Origin: JADFOB01 sp046753625
GTDB taxonomy: Bacteria; Planctomycetota; Phycisphaerae; UBA1845
Length of the DNA stretch: 64,000 nucleotides
Direction: 5' to 3'
Assembly (NCBI GenBank): GCA_046753625.1
Contig: JBHHUB010000001.1
Location: 9,482-73,481 of the forward strand
Part shown: positions 35,779 through 44,500 of the stretch, one piece after another
How the letters are laid out: the number at the start of each line of letters is the position of its first letter
Numbering within the stretch: position 1 is the stretch's first letter
Notes under the pieces: generated by a model
Told to the model about the DNA's origin: nothing
The model's input: the letters and a program-made list of their open reading frames with translations, nothing else
The model's database searches: none
Position numbers and translations under genes: made by a program

Positions 35779-35950
35779 TGCCCCACCTCCTGTGGGAGGT
35801 GGGGGCGCCGATGATCGTGACCGACTGATGCCTGCTTCTGCCAACGACCCAAGCCGCCGCGCCGTGGCGGTCCACCCGGATGGCATTCGATTCCTAGTGG
35901 CCGCGAGATCATCGGCTCCCCCATGTCCAATAGGACATGGGCCACCCGCC
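35779..35950 (+). repeat. Structured repeat family B, copy 1
   Basis: The 172-bp element begins with a hairpin (CCCCACCTCC/GGAGGTGGGG) and ends with another (CCCATGTCC/GGACATGGG). GCGCCGATGATC near the left end pairs with GATCATCGGC near the right, closing a long-range stem. The same architecture and length recur at 62500-62672, with much of the internal sequence conserved. It lies just beyond the stop of the AhpD-like gene. Confidence 0.7.
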
Positions 35951-35973
35951 AGCCGTGTTTTTGCGGGCGTGGC

Positions 35974-36522
35974 CTATTGGGGCGGCATTTCCGGCTCGAG
36001 GTCGACACCGAGGCCGTCCGCGATGCGGTTGATGTAGTTGAAATAGGCCACGGTCTGTGTGGCGTCGTGAATGGCGCGATCGGAAAGCCCCAGGTTTCGC
36101 AGGTCGGAGACATCCTCGGAGGACATTTGGCCGGGCGTTTTGGTCAGCTTCAAAGCGAACGCGCACAGCGCGCGGTCAACGCTCGACAGCTCCGCTTCAT
36201 TGAAATCCGCTACGATCTGATCGACCCATTCGTTGTTGTCAACCTCAACCCGGAGGTTGTCCGCGTGGGCATGGGTTCAGTAGTGACATTCGTTGGCACG
36301 AGACACCACGACAGCCATCATCTCCCGTTGCGCGCGGGTCAGCGGAGAATCGCCGTGCATGACCGCCATGTAGAGGCCCATGCCCGCTTGGAGCACGGGT
36401 GGGTTCTGGCTTTGAACGCGGACGATGTTGAACACGCGCCCGGCCCGCTTCACACCGGCGGCGTACACCCGGGCCAACTGCCCTTCGGCCTGATCCTCCG
36501 CTATCTGTTCAATCCATGCCAT
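35974..36522 (-). CDS. AhpD-like peroxidase-related protein, probable selenoprotein (TGA = Sec82)
   Basis: Translation from the ATG at 36522 (GAGGT upstream) reaches TGA at 36279-36277 and continues in frame to TAG at 35976-35974. The product is 182 residues, normal for the carboxymuconolactone decarboxylase/AhpD 'peroxidase-related' family. Both halves match that family: WIEQIAEDQAEGQLARVYAA and LTRAQREMMAVVVSRANECHY before TGA, then FALKLTKTPGQMSSEDV and TVAYFNYINRIADGLGV after. Residues E67, C79, U82 and H86 reproduce the AhpD pattern E-x11-C-x2-C-x3-H, so TGA replaces the peroxidatic cysteine. A SECIS-like hairpin follows at 36259-36240. Expected role: peroxide or disulfide reduction. The alternative is a nonsense-mutated pseudogene; standard annotation would call only 36277-36522. 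Confidence 0.8.
36240..36259 (-). promoter_or_regulatory. Putative bacterial SECIS hairpin
   Basis: CAACCTC (36259-36253) pairs perfectly with GAGGTTG (36246-36240) around the loop CGGGTT. There are 24 nt between the TGA and the loop, and G is the second loop base. This fits the described bacterial SECIS pattern (upper stem, loop 16-37 nt after UGA, G among the first two loop bases). It lies inside the coding region, as bacterial SECIS elements do, and would bind SelB. Confidence 0.6.
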
Positions 36523-36608
36523 AACTTACCTCATTGAGTGCGATCACGCTTACGCGTCTCCGAACAATCGGAACAACTCCGTATCCAACCCGCGATCGTG
36601 AAGACCCA

Positions 36609-36645
36609 TTGACCTTCGCCCTTTGGCTCTTGACCTTCGACCCTC
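36609..36645 (-). repeat. Degenerate heptamer array 2
   Basis: On the minus strand: GGTCGAA, GGTCAAG, AGCCAAA, GGGCGAA, GGTCAAT, a degenerate version of the RRTCRAA heptamers. It lies between the L,D-transpeptidase stop and the AhpD-like gene. Confidence 0.5.
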
Positions 36646-36652
36646 CCACGCC

Positions 36653-37741
36653 TCAATTCAGCACCCTCACGGTGGAATGAGTTTCTACTAAATAGGCGTA
36701 CAGTTGCGCCACGTCGTCATTGTACATGCGGATGCAGCCCAACGATACGCTGTGTCCGATGCTGTTGGGCTCGATCGTCCCGTGGATGCCGTACCGCTGA
36801 GCGCCGAGGGCATCTCCATCCGCACCGATCAGGGCGATCCAGCGCTCGCCGAGTGGGTTGGCCGGATCGTCCGCGGCGATCATCTGACCACCACGCGGCG
36901 GGTAATAAGTGGGGTTCCTGAGTTTGGTGCCCACACGCCATGTCCCCGTGGGGGTGCCGTCATCGGCTCCCAGGCCGACCTTGAAGTGCGTGACGAAGGT
37001 ATCGCCCAGATAGACGTCCAAGACGTATTCGTGCTTGTGCACGACGGCTCGGAACGGTCCATAGATGACTTTGATTACCTGCCCCGCGCGAATGAGATTG
37101 ATGTTTTCGATGTTGTTGATCGATGCCAGCAGCCCGGCGGATATCTTGTGGGCTTTGGCGATCTCGCCCAGGGTATCGCCCGGCTTGATCGAATACCGAC
37201 CGACGTGCGCATCGCCGGACCAGGTGCGCGGCGAGAGAATCGTGTCGTTGCCGATGCGCGTCAGCGCCGTGCGCAGGCGCGTGCGATCGGGCTCGCCGAT
37301 CTCCGCGAGCATGGCTTCACTGTACCGGGCTCGGGCCGTGAGCACGTCGTTTTCGGCCATCGCTTGATCCCCGGCACGAATCAAGGCGGCCAGACGATTT
37401 CCGTTGGCTTCGCGGCTCGCGGGGGGCTTGGCCGGCGTGCGCTTGGCGCGTTTCGCTGATACAGGCCTTTTAGGGGATCGTGCGGTGGCGGTTTCGGACC
37501 GGTCCGGTACCGTCTGGCGCTTGGCTGCATCCGACGTGGCCCCAGGCATGCCTGCAAGCAGCGGCTTCTGATTGCCCAGCGGACTGGCCGCGAGCCCTTG
37601 AGCGGGATCGGGCGGCGACGCATCCGGCGTCAGCCACCACGCTCCGGCGGCCAGAACCGCAAGGCCCGCAACGATCGGAACAACAGGTAGGCCGCGCCGC
37701 CGGCGAGTCCGACGGGGGCGGTAGGAACGGCGTCTTGCCAT
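36653..37741 (-). CDS. LysM-containing L,D-transpeptidase
   Basis: The 362-residue protein starts at the ATG at 37741 after GGAGG. A very basic N-terminus (RRRSYRPRRTRRRRG) precedes one membrane helix (about residues 18-36), a Pro/Ala/Lys linker, a LysM domain (about 182-226: YSIKPGDTLGEIAKAHKISAG) and a YkuD catalytic domain with H320 and C336 (HGTIEPNSIGHSVSLGC). It forms 3-3 crosslinks or attaches proteins to meso-diaminopimelate peptidoglycan in the periplasm, which agrees with the MurE type predicted here. Confidence 0.92.
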   Translation of the reverse strand: MARRRSYRPRRTRRRRGLPVVPIVAGLAVLAAGAWWLTPDASPPDPAQGLAASPLGNQKPLLAGMPGATSDAAKRQTVPDRSETATARSPKRPVSAKRAKRTPAKPPASREANGNRLAALIRAGDQAMAENDVLTARARYSEAMLAEIGEPDRTRLRTALTRIGNDTILSPRTWSGDAHVGRYSIKPGDTLGEIAKAHKISAGLLASINNIENINLIRAGQVIKVIYGPFRAVVHKHEYVLDVYLGDTFVTHFKVGLGADDGTPTGTWRVGTKLRNPTYYPPRGGQMIAADDPANPLGERWIALIGADGDALGAQRYGIHGTIEPNSIGHSVSLGCIRMYNDDVAQLYAYLVETHSTVRVLN

Positions 37742-38146
37742 GGTTTCGCCTCCATGCGCGAAAGTTGATGCGGGGGCCAGCCGCAAAACGGCCTGACCAT
37801 TCGTGGGTACCACACCTGTAATCAAGCTTACGCCCATTTCGCTCGGATGCAAGTGGAATTACCGCGATCGGGAGTGGCCGCGGCACAATCGCGTCCAAAC
37901 GCCAAACCTTAGCCGAACACCCGGCAACGCGGTTCCCCGCGCTCGAGCAGTTCTCATTCGACGGCTACCCGCCGCGATTCGATCGGCATCGCTCGTGAAG
38001 AGACAGAATCTCACAGAGCCTAGCGCCGATAGATTCGGACGGTCATGGTAAAAAGAGGCCGTCATCGCGTTCTTGTGGTGGTGCTGCTTGACGGAACGCG
38101 CCGGTCTGTCTCCAATGCGGATGCGATTTGCGGAGAAACACAGGCG
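37742..38146. other. Divergent promoter region, L,D-transpeptidase and 38147 gene
   Basis: The ~400 bp separate two divergent genes. The frame of the plus-strand gene is open from 38045 (ATG), but the protein-like part begins at 38147. No repeat, hairpin with a U-tract or RNA motif was recognised. Promoters for both directions must lie here. Confidence 0.4.
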
Positions 38147-38728
38147 ATGGCAAGCTCCAAGATCAATCCCATGGCGCCGCGTTGGGACGTCGAGCGGACC
38201 AGTGGGGTCTGCGCGCAAACCGGGGAAACGATCCATGAGGGGGAGGCTTTCTACTCCGTCTTGTTCGAGGAGGGGGATTCCTTCCGCCGCGCCGACTACA
38301 GCCTGGCCGCGTGGGACGGACCGCCGGAAGGCGCTTACTGCCATTACAAGACGCGTATGGCCGTCAAAGAGAAACGCAAAAAAACCTTCGTCGACAACGA
38401 AATGCTGCGCGCGTTTTTTCTGCGGCTCGCGGACGAGCAGGAACCGGCCCGGGTCCGTTTTCGCTTCGTGATCGCGTTGATTCTGATGCGCAAACGCATT
38501 TTGCGGTATGAACATTCCGTGACCACGGATGGTATTGAAGTCTGGGACATGCATTTGACTAGAGATCCGTCGGTCCACAAGGTTGTCAATCCCCGTATGT
38601 CGGAAGATCAAATCGAGGAGGTCAGCGGCCAACTCTCGGGCATTCTGCACGCGGACATGGGCGAATGGGACATCGAAGATACTTCCGCTGATGGCATCGA
38701 TGACGAAGGATCGCCGGATGAAGCTTGA
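38147..38728 (+). CDS. Conserved planctomycete-type hypothetical protein
   Basis: From the ATG at 38147 the protein has 193 residues. WDVERTSGVCAQTGETIHEGE resembles a small metal-binding or recognition motif (two cysteines are visible: C22 and the one in GAYCHYKTR). The middle (FVDNEMLRAFFLRLADEQEP, RFVIALILMRKRILRYE) is helical, and the C-terminus is acidic. I believe similar proteins are found in planctomycetes, but no function is known to me. It overlaps the next gene by 11 nt, so the two are probably co-translated. Confidence 0.7.
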   Translation: MASSKINPMAPRWDVERTSGVCAQTGETIHEGEAFYSVLFEEGDSFRRADYSLAAWDGPPEGAYCHYKTRMAVKEKRKKTFVDNEMLRAFFLRLADEQEPARVRFRFVIALILMRKRILRYEHSVTTDGIEVWDMHLTRDPSVHKVVNPRMSEDQIEEVSGQLSGILHADMGEWDIEDTSADGIDDEGSPDEA

Positions 38729-39557
38729 GGTCATCCTCAAGCCCGGCGTGCGGGTGGCGCTGTTCGCGGTGGCGATGACGTGCGGAGCGTGTCAGCCCAA
38801 GACCATCGAAGTGGTCCCCGCGCGGGAAACACCGCTCGCGCGGGCGTGCGCGGTGGTCAACGGCAACGTAGCACGCATCGCCGGCACACTGCGCGCGACC
38901 GGTCCGGTGGACGCGCGCGTAGTCGACGCGGACGGCAGAACGCGCACCTTTTCACTCGACGGCACTCTTTTCTACCTGGCGCCGCATTTCGTGCGGTTTG
39001 ATTTGAAGAAGCTGGGCGCAACGCAGGTTCGCGTAGGTTCCAATGCGACGCGGTTTTGGTACTACGCCAAGGACACCGACCGCTATGAGTGTGGGTGGCA
39101 CGGGCGGCATCGGGTTCGGGGGTGGGATCTTCCCATCATGCCCGAGGAGCTCGTCGAGGCGTTTGGCCTGACGCCGATTCCGACCGGTCTGATCGTTCCG
39201 GGCGAGGTCACGCGATTGCAGCGCATCGAGCGAGACTATCAGCAAGTGCTTTTCCTGCACGAGTCGGCCGGGCGCGGTATTCGGATTGCAAAGGAATACT
39301 GGCTCGATCGTTATCCACCTCACCTCACGCGGCGGGTCGTGTTCCGCAACGAAATAGGCGGCGTCGACATGCTTTCCAACCTTGGTGACTACAGGCGGCT
39401 CGGTGCCGGCGGACCTTTGTTGCCCCATCGCCTGGATGTGGAGTGGTTCGACCCCCCGCTGAAGTTGCGTTTCAAGGTTCGCCGATGGAAGTCGGTACCC
39501 CAGGTCGTTGAAGATGGGATTCAGTTTCGGACCCCCGGCGAGTGTGCGAATCCATGA
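38718..39557 (+). CDS. Probable lipoprotein, LolA/LolB-like region
   Basis: The 279-residue protein starts at the ATG at 38718, inside the end of the previous gene. The N-terminus (GVRVALFAVAMTCGACQPK) looks like a lipoprotein signal, although the residues before the Cys are not a perfect lipobox. The rest contains beta-rich stretches (VARIAGTLRATGPVDARVVD; TFSLDGTLFYLAPHFVRFDL) resembling the open-barrel fold of lipoprotein carriers such as LolA/LolB; this is inference. Its stop overlaps the start of the next gene as ATGA. Confidence 0.6.
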   Translation: MKLEVILKPGVRVALFAVAMTCGACQPKTIEVVPARETPLARACAVVNGNVARIAGTLRATGPVDARVVDADGRTRTFSLDGTLFYLAPHFVRFDLKKLGATQVRVGSNATRFWYYAKDTDRYECGWHGRHRVRGWDLPIMPEELVEAFGLTPIPTGLIVPGEVTRLQRIERDYQQVLFLHESAGRGIRIAKEYWLDRYPPHLTRRVVFRNEIGGVDMLSNLGDYRRLGAGGPLLPHRLDVEWFDPPLKLRFKVRRWKSVPQVVEDGIQFRTPGECANP

Positions 39558-40177
39558 GACGCGGTCGACGCATGCTTTCCCCAAACTACATCGAGCGGTG
39601 GTGGCGGCTTGGCTTGCTCGGATTGTCGCTGTGCGGCACCGGCATCCTTCCTGCGCTGGCCGATCCGCCCGACGAGCTGTTTGGCGTGGCCGGCAATCAG
39701 CGGATTATCTGGCTGTTTCAGAACATGACGCATGCTGAGAGCAAGCAGACGGCGCTCTTTTTTACCTACCGGCCACTTGATAAAGCCAAGAAGACCCGGT
39801 TTGCCCCGCGACCATTCGGACCGATCGGCGGTGAGATTGCCGCCATGGCGGTTTCCGGGCGGAAACTGCACATCATTTACAGCGATGGGACGCATCAATC
39901 TTTGGTTCCGCCGACCGGGCCTTGGAGCATGATCGCCGGATGCAAGCAGGTGCGCGAGCGCAATCTCCCGGATTCGACCGTGCCGATGGCGCTGGCCGGA
40001 GACCTCGGTAGTGAACAGCTCTACGCTTTGATTACGTCGCGCCGCGCCGCCGCCCTGATGCCCTCGGTGGAGCCGGCGGCCGCGGGCACGTCCGGAAAGG
40101 CGGCTCCCGAAGGCGATGGCTTCGTTACGTGCGGACGTAGAGGAGAACGCGCGGGCGCAATCCGCGCTGAGCGTTGA
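39554..40177 (+). pseudogene. Broken RDD-family gene, 5' fragment
   Basis: The start ATGA overlaps the previous stop. A signal-like helix (about residues 15-37) precedes beta-repeat segments (NQRIIWLFQNMTHAESKQ; GRKLHIIYSDGTHQSL). The frame stops at 40177, but related sequence (WASAGRIHLIYRPDRQ) resumes in another frame downstream, so this is the first part of one gene with a frameshift between ~40090 and 40180. A separate exported protein is possible but less likely. Confidence 0.6.
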
Positions 40178-40994
40178 TTTGACCGTCGTTCGCTTCGAAC
40201 AAGGACGCTGGGTCTTGGATCGTGCTGCTCCGGCCGATTTCAAGTTGCACGGGCGACCCTTGGCGTTTTGGGCGTCGGCAGGGCGAATCCACCTCATCTA
40301 CAGGCCGGACCGGCAAGCCAACGAGTGGCTCTACCGGGTTAGTGCGGCATCTGACGATTCCTGGTCCGAGTCCGTGGTCTGGCCCGCCACGAGGGATCCT
40401 GAGTTCGCGTCCGGGTCGGTGGCGCAAGATCAACCCGTGCTTCTGGTCGGTAGGCAATCGGGTGGGGATCCGTTCTTGCAATACTGGCGGCTCGACGTCG
40501 CCGGCTGGGAACCGGTGGCGCTGGCCGGGAGCGAATTCGCACGCGTTGCGTTGTTCGGGAGCAGGTTTTGCGCCTACGCTGCCGGCACCTATATCGGGTT
40601 GGCACGCCGCGAAAAGGGGGAACCGCTTCATTTTGGACGCTGGGACGTGGCGGACGGGTCGACCTTGGATCCGCTTGCCGTAGTCCCCGCGCTGGTTCCG
40701 CCCGAACCGCCGACGGTCACCACCGCTGCCAAGCATCTGTTGGAGTACACGGTGTTGGGCTTGGCGTTGGCTGCGGTGTTCATCTGGCGGCGCAGCAGCA
40801 TTGCGCACCATCCGACGCTGGCGCCCAATCAGAGGCTCGCCCGCCTGTCGCGCCGGGCCATGGCGTTCAGCATCGACATGCTCATTCTCACACCGGCGGT
40901 GATCGCGGTTTTCTACCGCCTCCTGTTGCTCGAAGAGGCCGCGTTTCCGATCTGGAACTCCGGCGGTGTATCCAGCGACCTTTCCGGTCGCTAG
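40116..40994 (+). pseudogene. Broken RDD-family gene, middle fragment
   Basis: In the +1 frame relative to the first fragment, the sequence continues the beta-repeat part (DVEENARAQSALSVDLTVV; PLAFWASAGRIHLIYRPD), then a membrane helix (about residues 212-228), and the start of an RDD domain (LARLSRRAMAFSIDMLILT). It is cut by TAG at 40992-40994, in the loop before the second RDD helix. Confidence 0.65.
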
Positions 40995-41009
40995 TGGTTT
41001 CGAGCTCTA

Positions 41010-41318
41010 GTGGGCGTTTGCGTGGGAATTTACGGCGCGATTTTCGAGGCGGCTATGAGTGCTACGCCCGGCAAGCGGGCGTTGCGATTGACCGTGGTTC
41101 GCGCGGATGGGAGGCCGATCGCGTTCGGCGGCGCCCTGGTCCGCAATCTCGCCCGGGCCGTTGAGTTTCATTTTGTTCCGTTGGTCCTGCTCGTCGCGGT
41201 CACCTTCGGCAAGCAGCGTCTGGGGGATTTGCTCGCCCGGTCCTACGTAGTGGAGCCGACCGAGACCACTCTCTTGTCGTTGGACATGAATTCCGACGAC
41301 GATTCCGACTTCGACTGA
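41010..41318 (+). pseudogene. Broken RDD-family gene, 3' fragment
   Basis: The same frame as the middle fragment continues past the TAG: YGAIFEAAMSATPGKRALRL, VRADGRPIAFGGALVRNLAR and FGKQRLGDLLARSYVV are the C-terminal half of an RDD domain. A GTG at 41010 could restart translation. The simplest reading is a nonsense mutation in one RDD membrane protein; the acidic tail (DMNSDDDSDFD) ends it. Confidence 0.65.
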
Positions 41319-41591
41319 AGCCGTTGCCTGTTACAAATTCGCGCCGGGACAGGCGGCTTGGGATACCGCGGGAAGCGGCGTGTTCGTGGCAGATCCCCCT
41401 GTTTTTGAGGGCGACTGGGCGGGTGTCGCACCGATCCGGGCCGCGGGCCATCTTTGACCGATAACTTAAGGGTTGCTTGGCTTGTGCCGATGACCCAACT
41501 GGATGATGGGGCGCGCGGATTGCCATCGGAGGCTCAGCGCCAAGGCGGCCGGCGATAGGATGCTCGCTTTTTGGCAACAGGTACTCACGCG

Positions 41592-44500
41592 ATGTACACA
41601 AAGTTTTTTAGGCTATCTCGGCGTCCGTTTGAAGAACGGGCGGACCCCCAGTTTTACTTTCCGACGCCGCACGGCGATGAGGTGTTGGCGGCTCTGGAGT
41701 ACGAATCCCAGTACGGCCAATCCATCGCGCTTTTGATCGGCGAAGCAGGGACGGGAAAGACCCTGCTCATTCGCTCGTTGCTGATGCGCGGGCAGCCGAC
41801 CGACCAGAGCGTCGTGCTGACGTGGACGGCAGACGGGAAGGCGAGCGTGATCCGGGAGGCGTGCAAGGCGTTCGGCGTCACGCTGCCTTCGGCGTTCAGT
41901 ACCAATCGCGGACTGGCCAGAATCCGCCGGCATCTCAGCCGCATCACGGCCGATGGGCGGCGCGCACTGCTGGTGATTGACCAGGGGGAGAACCTCTCGA
42001 GCGAGAATCTTGCGGAGATCAGCGCGCTGACCTCGCTGCATTTGGGCGACCAGTCTATGCTGACGGTCATGCTCGCCGGTCAGCCGCAGATCAAAACGCT
42101 GTTGGAGGCAACGGAGCTTTCGAGTCTGCGGCAGCGGCTCTTCGGTGAGCGCGTGCTTACGCCGTTCTCACGATCGGAGACGGGAAACTACATCGCCCAT
42201 CGGTTGAAAGTGGCCGGTGCCGCCGACCCCAACTTGTTCGAACCGCCTGCCTTGGATTTGATTCATCGTGTCTCCGGCGGCATTCCACGTTTGCTCAATC
42301 GCCTCGCGGGCGAGGCGATGCTCAGCGCGTATGGGGCGTCGCGAAAAACGGTGACCGGGCCGGTGGTTGCTGAACTGGTCAAAGAGAACGCTTACGAAGA
42401 GCCGGCGCCGATGGGGGCTTGCAAGATGGATGCCGACGGCAGCGGCGTGGATAGCGCCGTGGCTTCGGATGCGGAGTTCAGCGGCGACGTGGTGAGCCGA
42501 GCATCCACGTCTCGCGATCGACTGGTGTTCGACGATGCGTCGCCGATCAAATCATATGAGTCGGAAACGGATCGCTTAGCTGGTGCGGAATACGACGCCG
42601 GATCGTCGACGCTTCCGGATCCGAATGGAAGTGCCGTATTTACGACACTTGATCCTTGTGGAAGTAGTGGGCAGGGGGAGGAGATGCTGGAGCGGGGGCG
42701 TTTGCTGCTGGAACAGTTGGAGCGCGCGATGGCTCGTGCGGAGCGGATGAGCGCTACGTCGCAGGCGTCGCTGACGCAGACTACGGCTGTCGAGACGCAT
42801 CTCGAAACGCTTGTCGGTCATGCGGAGCGAATCGCCGGTGAGCTGGGCGGGTCGGTGAGCCGCGCCCATGAGTCACTGAATTCCTTGAACGCCCGCATCC
42901 GTTCGGAGGTTTCGACGACGCAGGACCGGGTGACGGCGGTCGAGGAACGGCTCGCCGCCATTCCGGAGGTGCTCGAGCAGGCGGACCACAGGCTGGATCG
43001 ATTGCAGGATGCCTGCAGCAGTGCGGAACATGTGGAGTCCTCTTTGCGCAAGTTTGGGGAGGAGCTTGCCGATCAGGCGGACACGGTGCAGGAGCGGATC
43101 GGCATCGCCGTGGCCGGTACGCAAGCGGGGAAGGAGACCCTCGACCGGGCCACGCAACTGATCGAGACGGTAGAGCGTGAGAAAGCCTCGCAGGAACAAT
43201 TGATCCGGCGGACGGCGGAGCAGGTGGACACCAAGCTGCGCACGTTGAACCAATCCCTGGCGAAGGCGGATCGAGTTATCGAGTCGCTGCAGACCCAAAG
43301 CCGCAACATGACGTCCGAGGCGGAACGGATCAAAGAGGATCTGCTTCGCAAGAGCATCAGCCGGTTCGAGGAATCGCTCCAACAAGCGCTGGATCGGTTT
43401 ACCACGGCGCAGCTCGAAGCATTGGATGCCATGGAATCTCGGGAAGTGGAATTGCGATCCCAGGTCCACGCGTTTGAGGAGCGAACGGCCGGGTTGCAGC
43501 GCACGCTACATGCCGCGGATCATGAGATCGACGCGACGCAGAAGAAAACGTCGGCGGTCGCTACCGAATGCAAGAAGCTGCTCGCTGAAGTCGCCACGAA
43601 GGAGCAAAGGATTACGCACATCAGTCGTGATCTGGACAACAGCATCGAGCGAGGAGAAACCCACAAGACGGATGTCCAGCGTGTGACGGGCAAGGCCGAG
43701 GAACTCCGGCGAAGCGTCGCGGCCATCCTCGTCGATGTGGGCGCCGCCCAGGAGCGTGCGGTCGCCGCACGCGCTCAATTCGACGGGTACAAGGAGATCG
43801 TCTCCGAAATCGACCAAGCGGTGCAGCGCGGACAATCCGCGCTCCGCGATGTGGACGAAATCGTATCCCACGTGGACCAACTGCAAGGCAACATCGCGGC
43901 GGTCGCTCACGAGGCGTCGGCCAAGACGGAGGCGTTTCGTTCCGACGTCGATCGGGTGCATCGCGACCTCGCCGTGGTTGCCGAAGATGCGGCGGTCAAG
44001 ACGGAGGCATTCCGCCAAGGCGTTCGCAACGTCCAGCAGGGGGCGGACGAGACCATCGCGCGAATTACCCAAGCGGTGGCGCAGGGGTCGGACGCCATCG
44101 CGATTGTTTCTGCGGAGGCGCAGACTAAAGTGACACAGCTTGACTCCCACAACGCCGCCGCCCGCGTCGTGTTGCAGGAGTTGTCCGAGATGAACCAAAA
44201 GGGGCACAGTCTTCTCGATCAGGCCAAGGCGGTGCTCGAGGACACGGAAGACAAAACCAAGCAAGCTGCGTCGACGATTGAGTCTCTTTGGGGATTGGCC
44301 GGCGGGGCCGAAGCCCAGACCAAAGCACTGGCGACCAAGCTGCAGGAGTCTGAAAAAGTGGTCACCCAGCTTGCCGGCGAGGTCAAGAGTGCGCAAGCGG
44401 CGCTCTCCAGGCTTGCGGAACAATCGTCGGGCGCCGACGCGCAGTATCAGATTGTCGAAAAGCGCTGCCGCGACGCGAAAAAAATCGCCGATCGGCTTGT

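Larger units (their letters stand above)
35592..35973. other. glyA upstream region with two repeat elements
   Basis: This 382-bp gap contains a heptamer array (35675-35716) and copy 1 of repeat family B (35779-35950). No gene is visible beyond those. The glyA promoter must lie in the first ~80 bp or beyond the repeats; no strong candidate was seen. Confidence 0.5.

Noticed and set aside
40992..40994. TAG read-through in the RDD gene, as a second recoding event
   Set aside because: There is no catalytic reason for an unusual residue in this loop, no hairpin like the one after the AhpD TGA, and the same gene also carries a frameshift, so decay or sequencing error is simpler.
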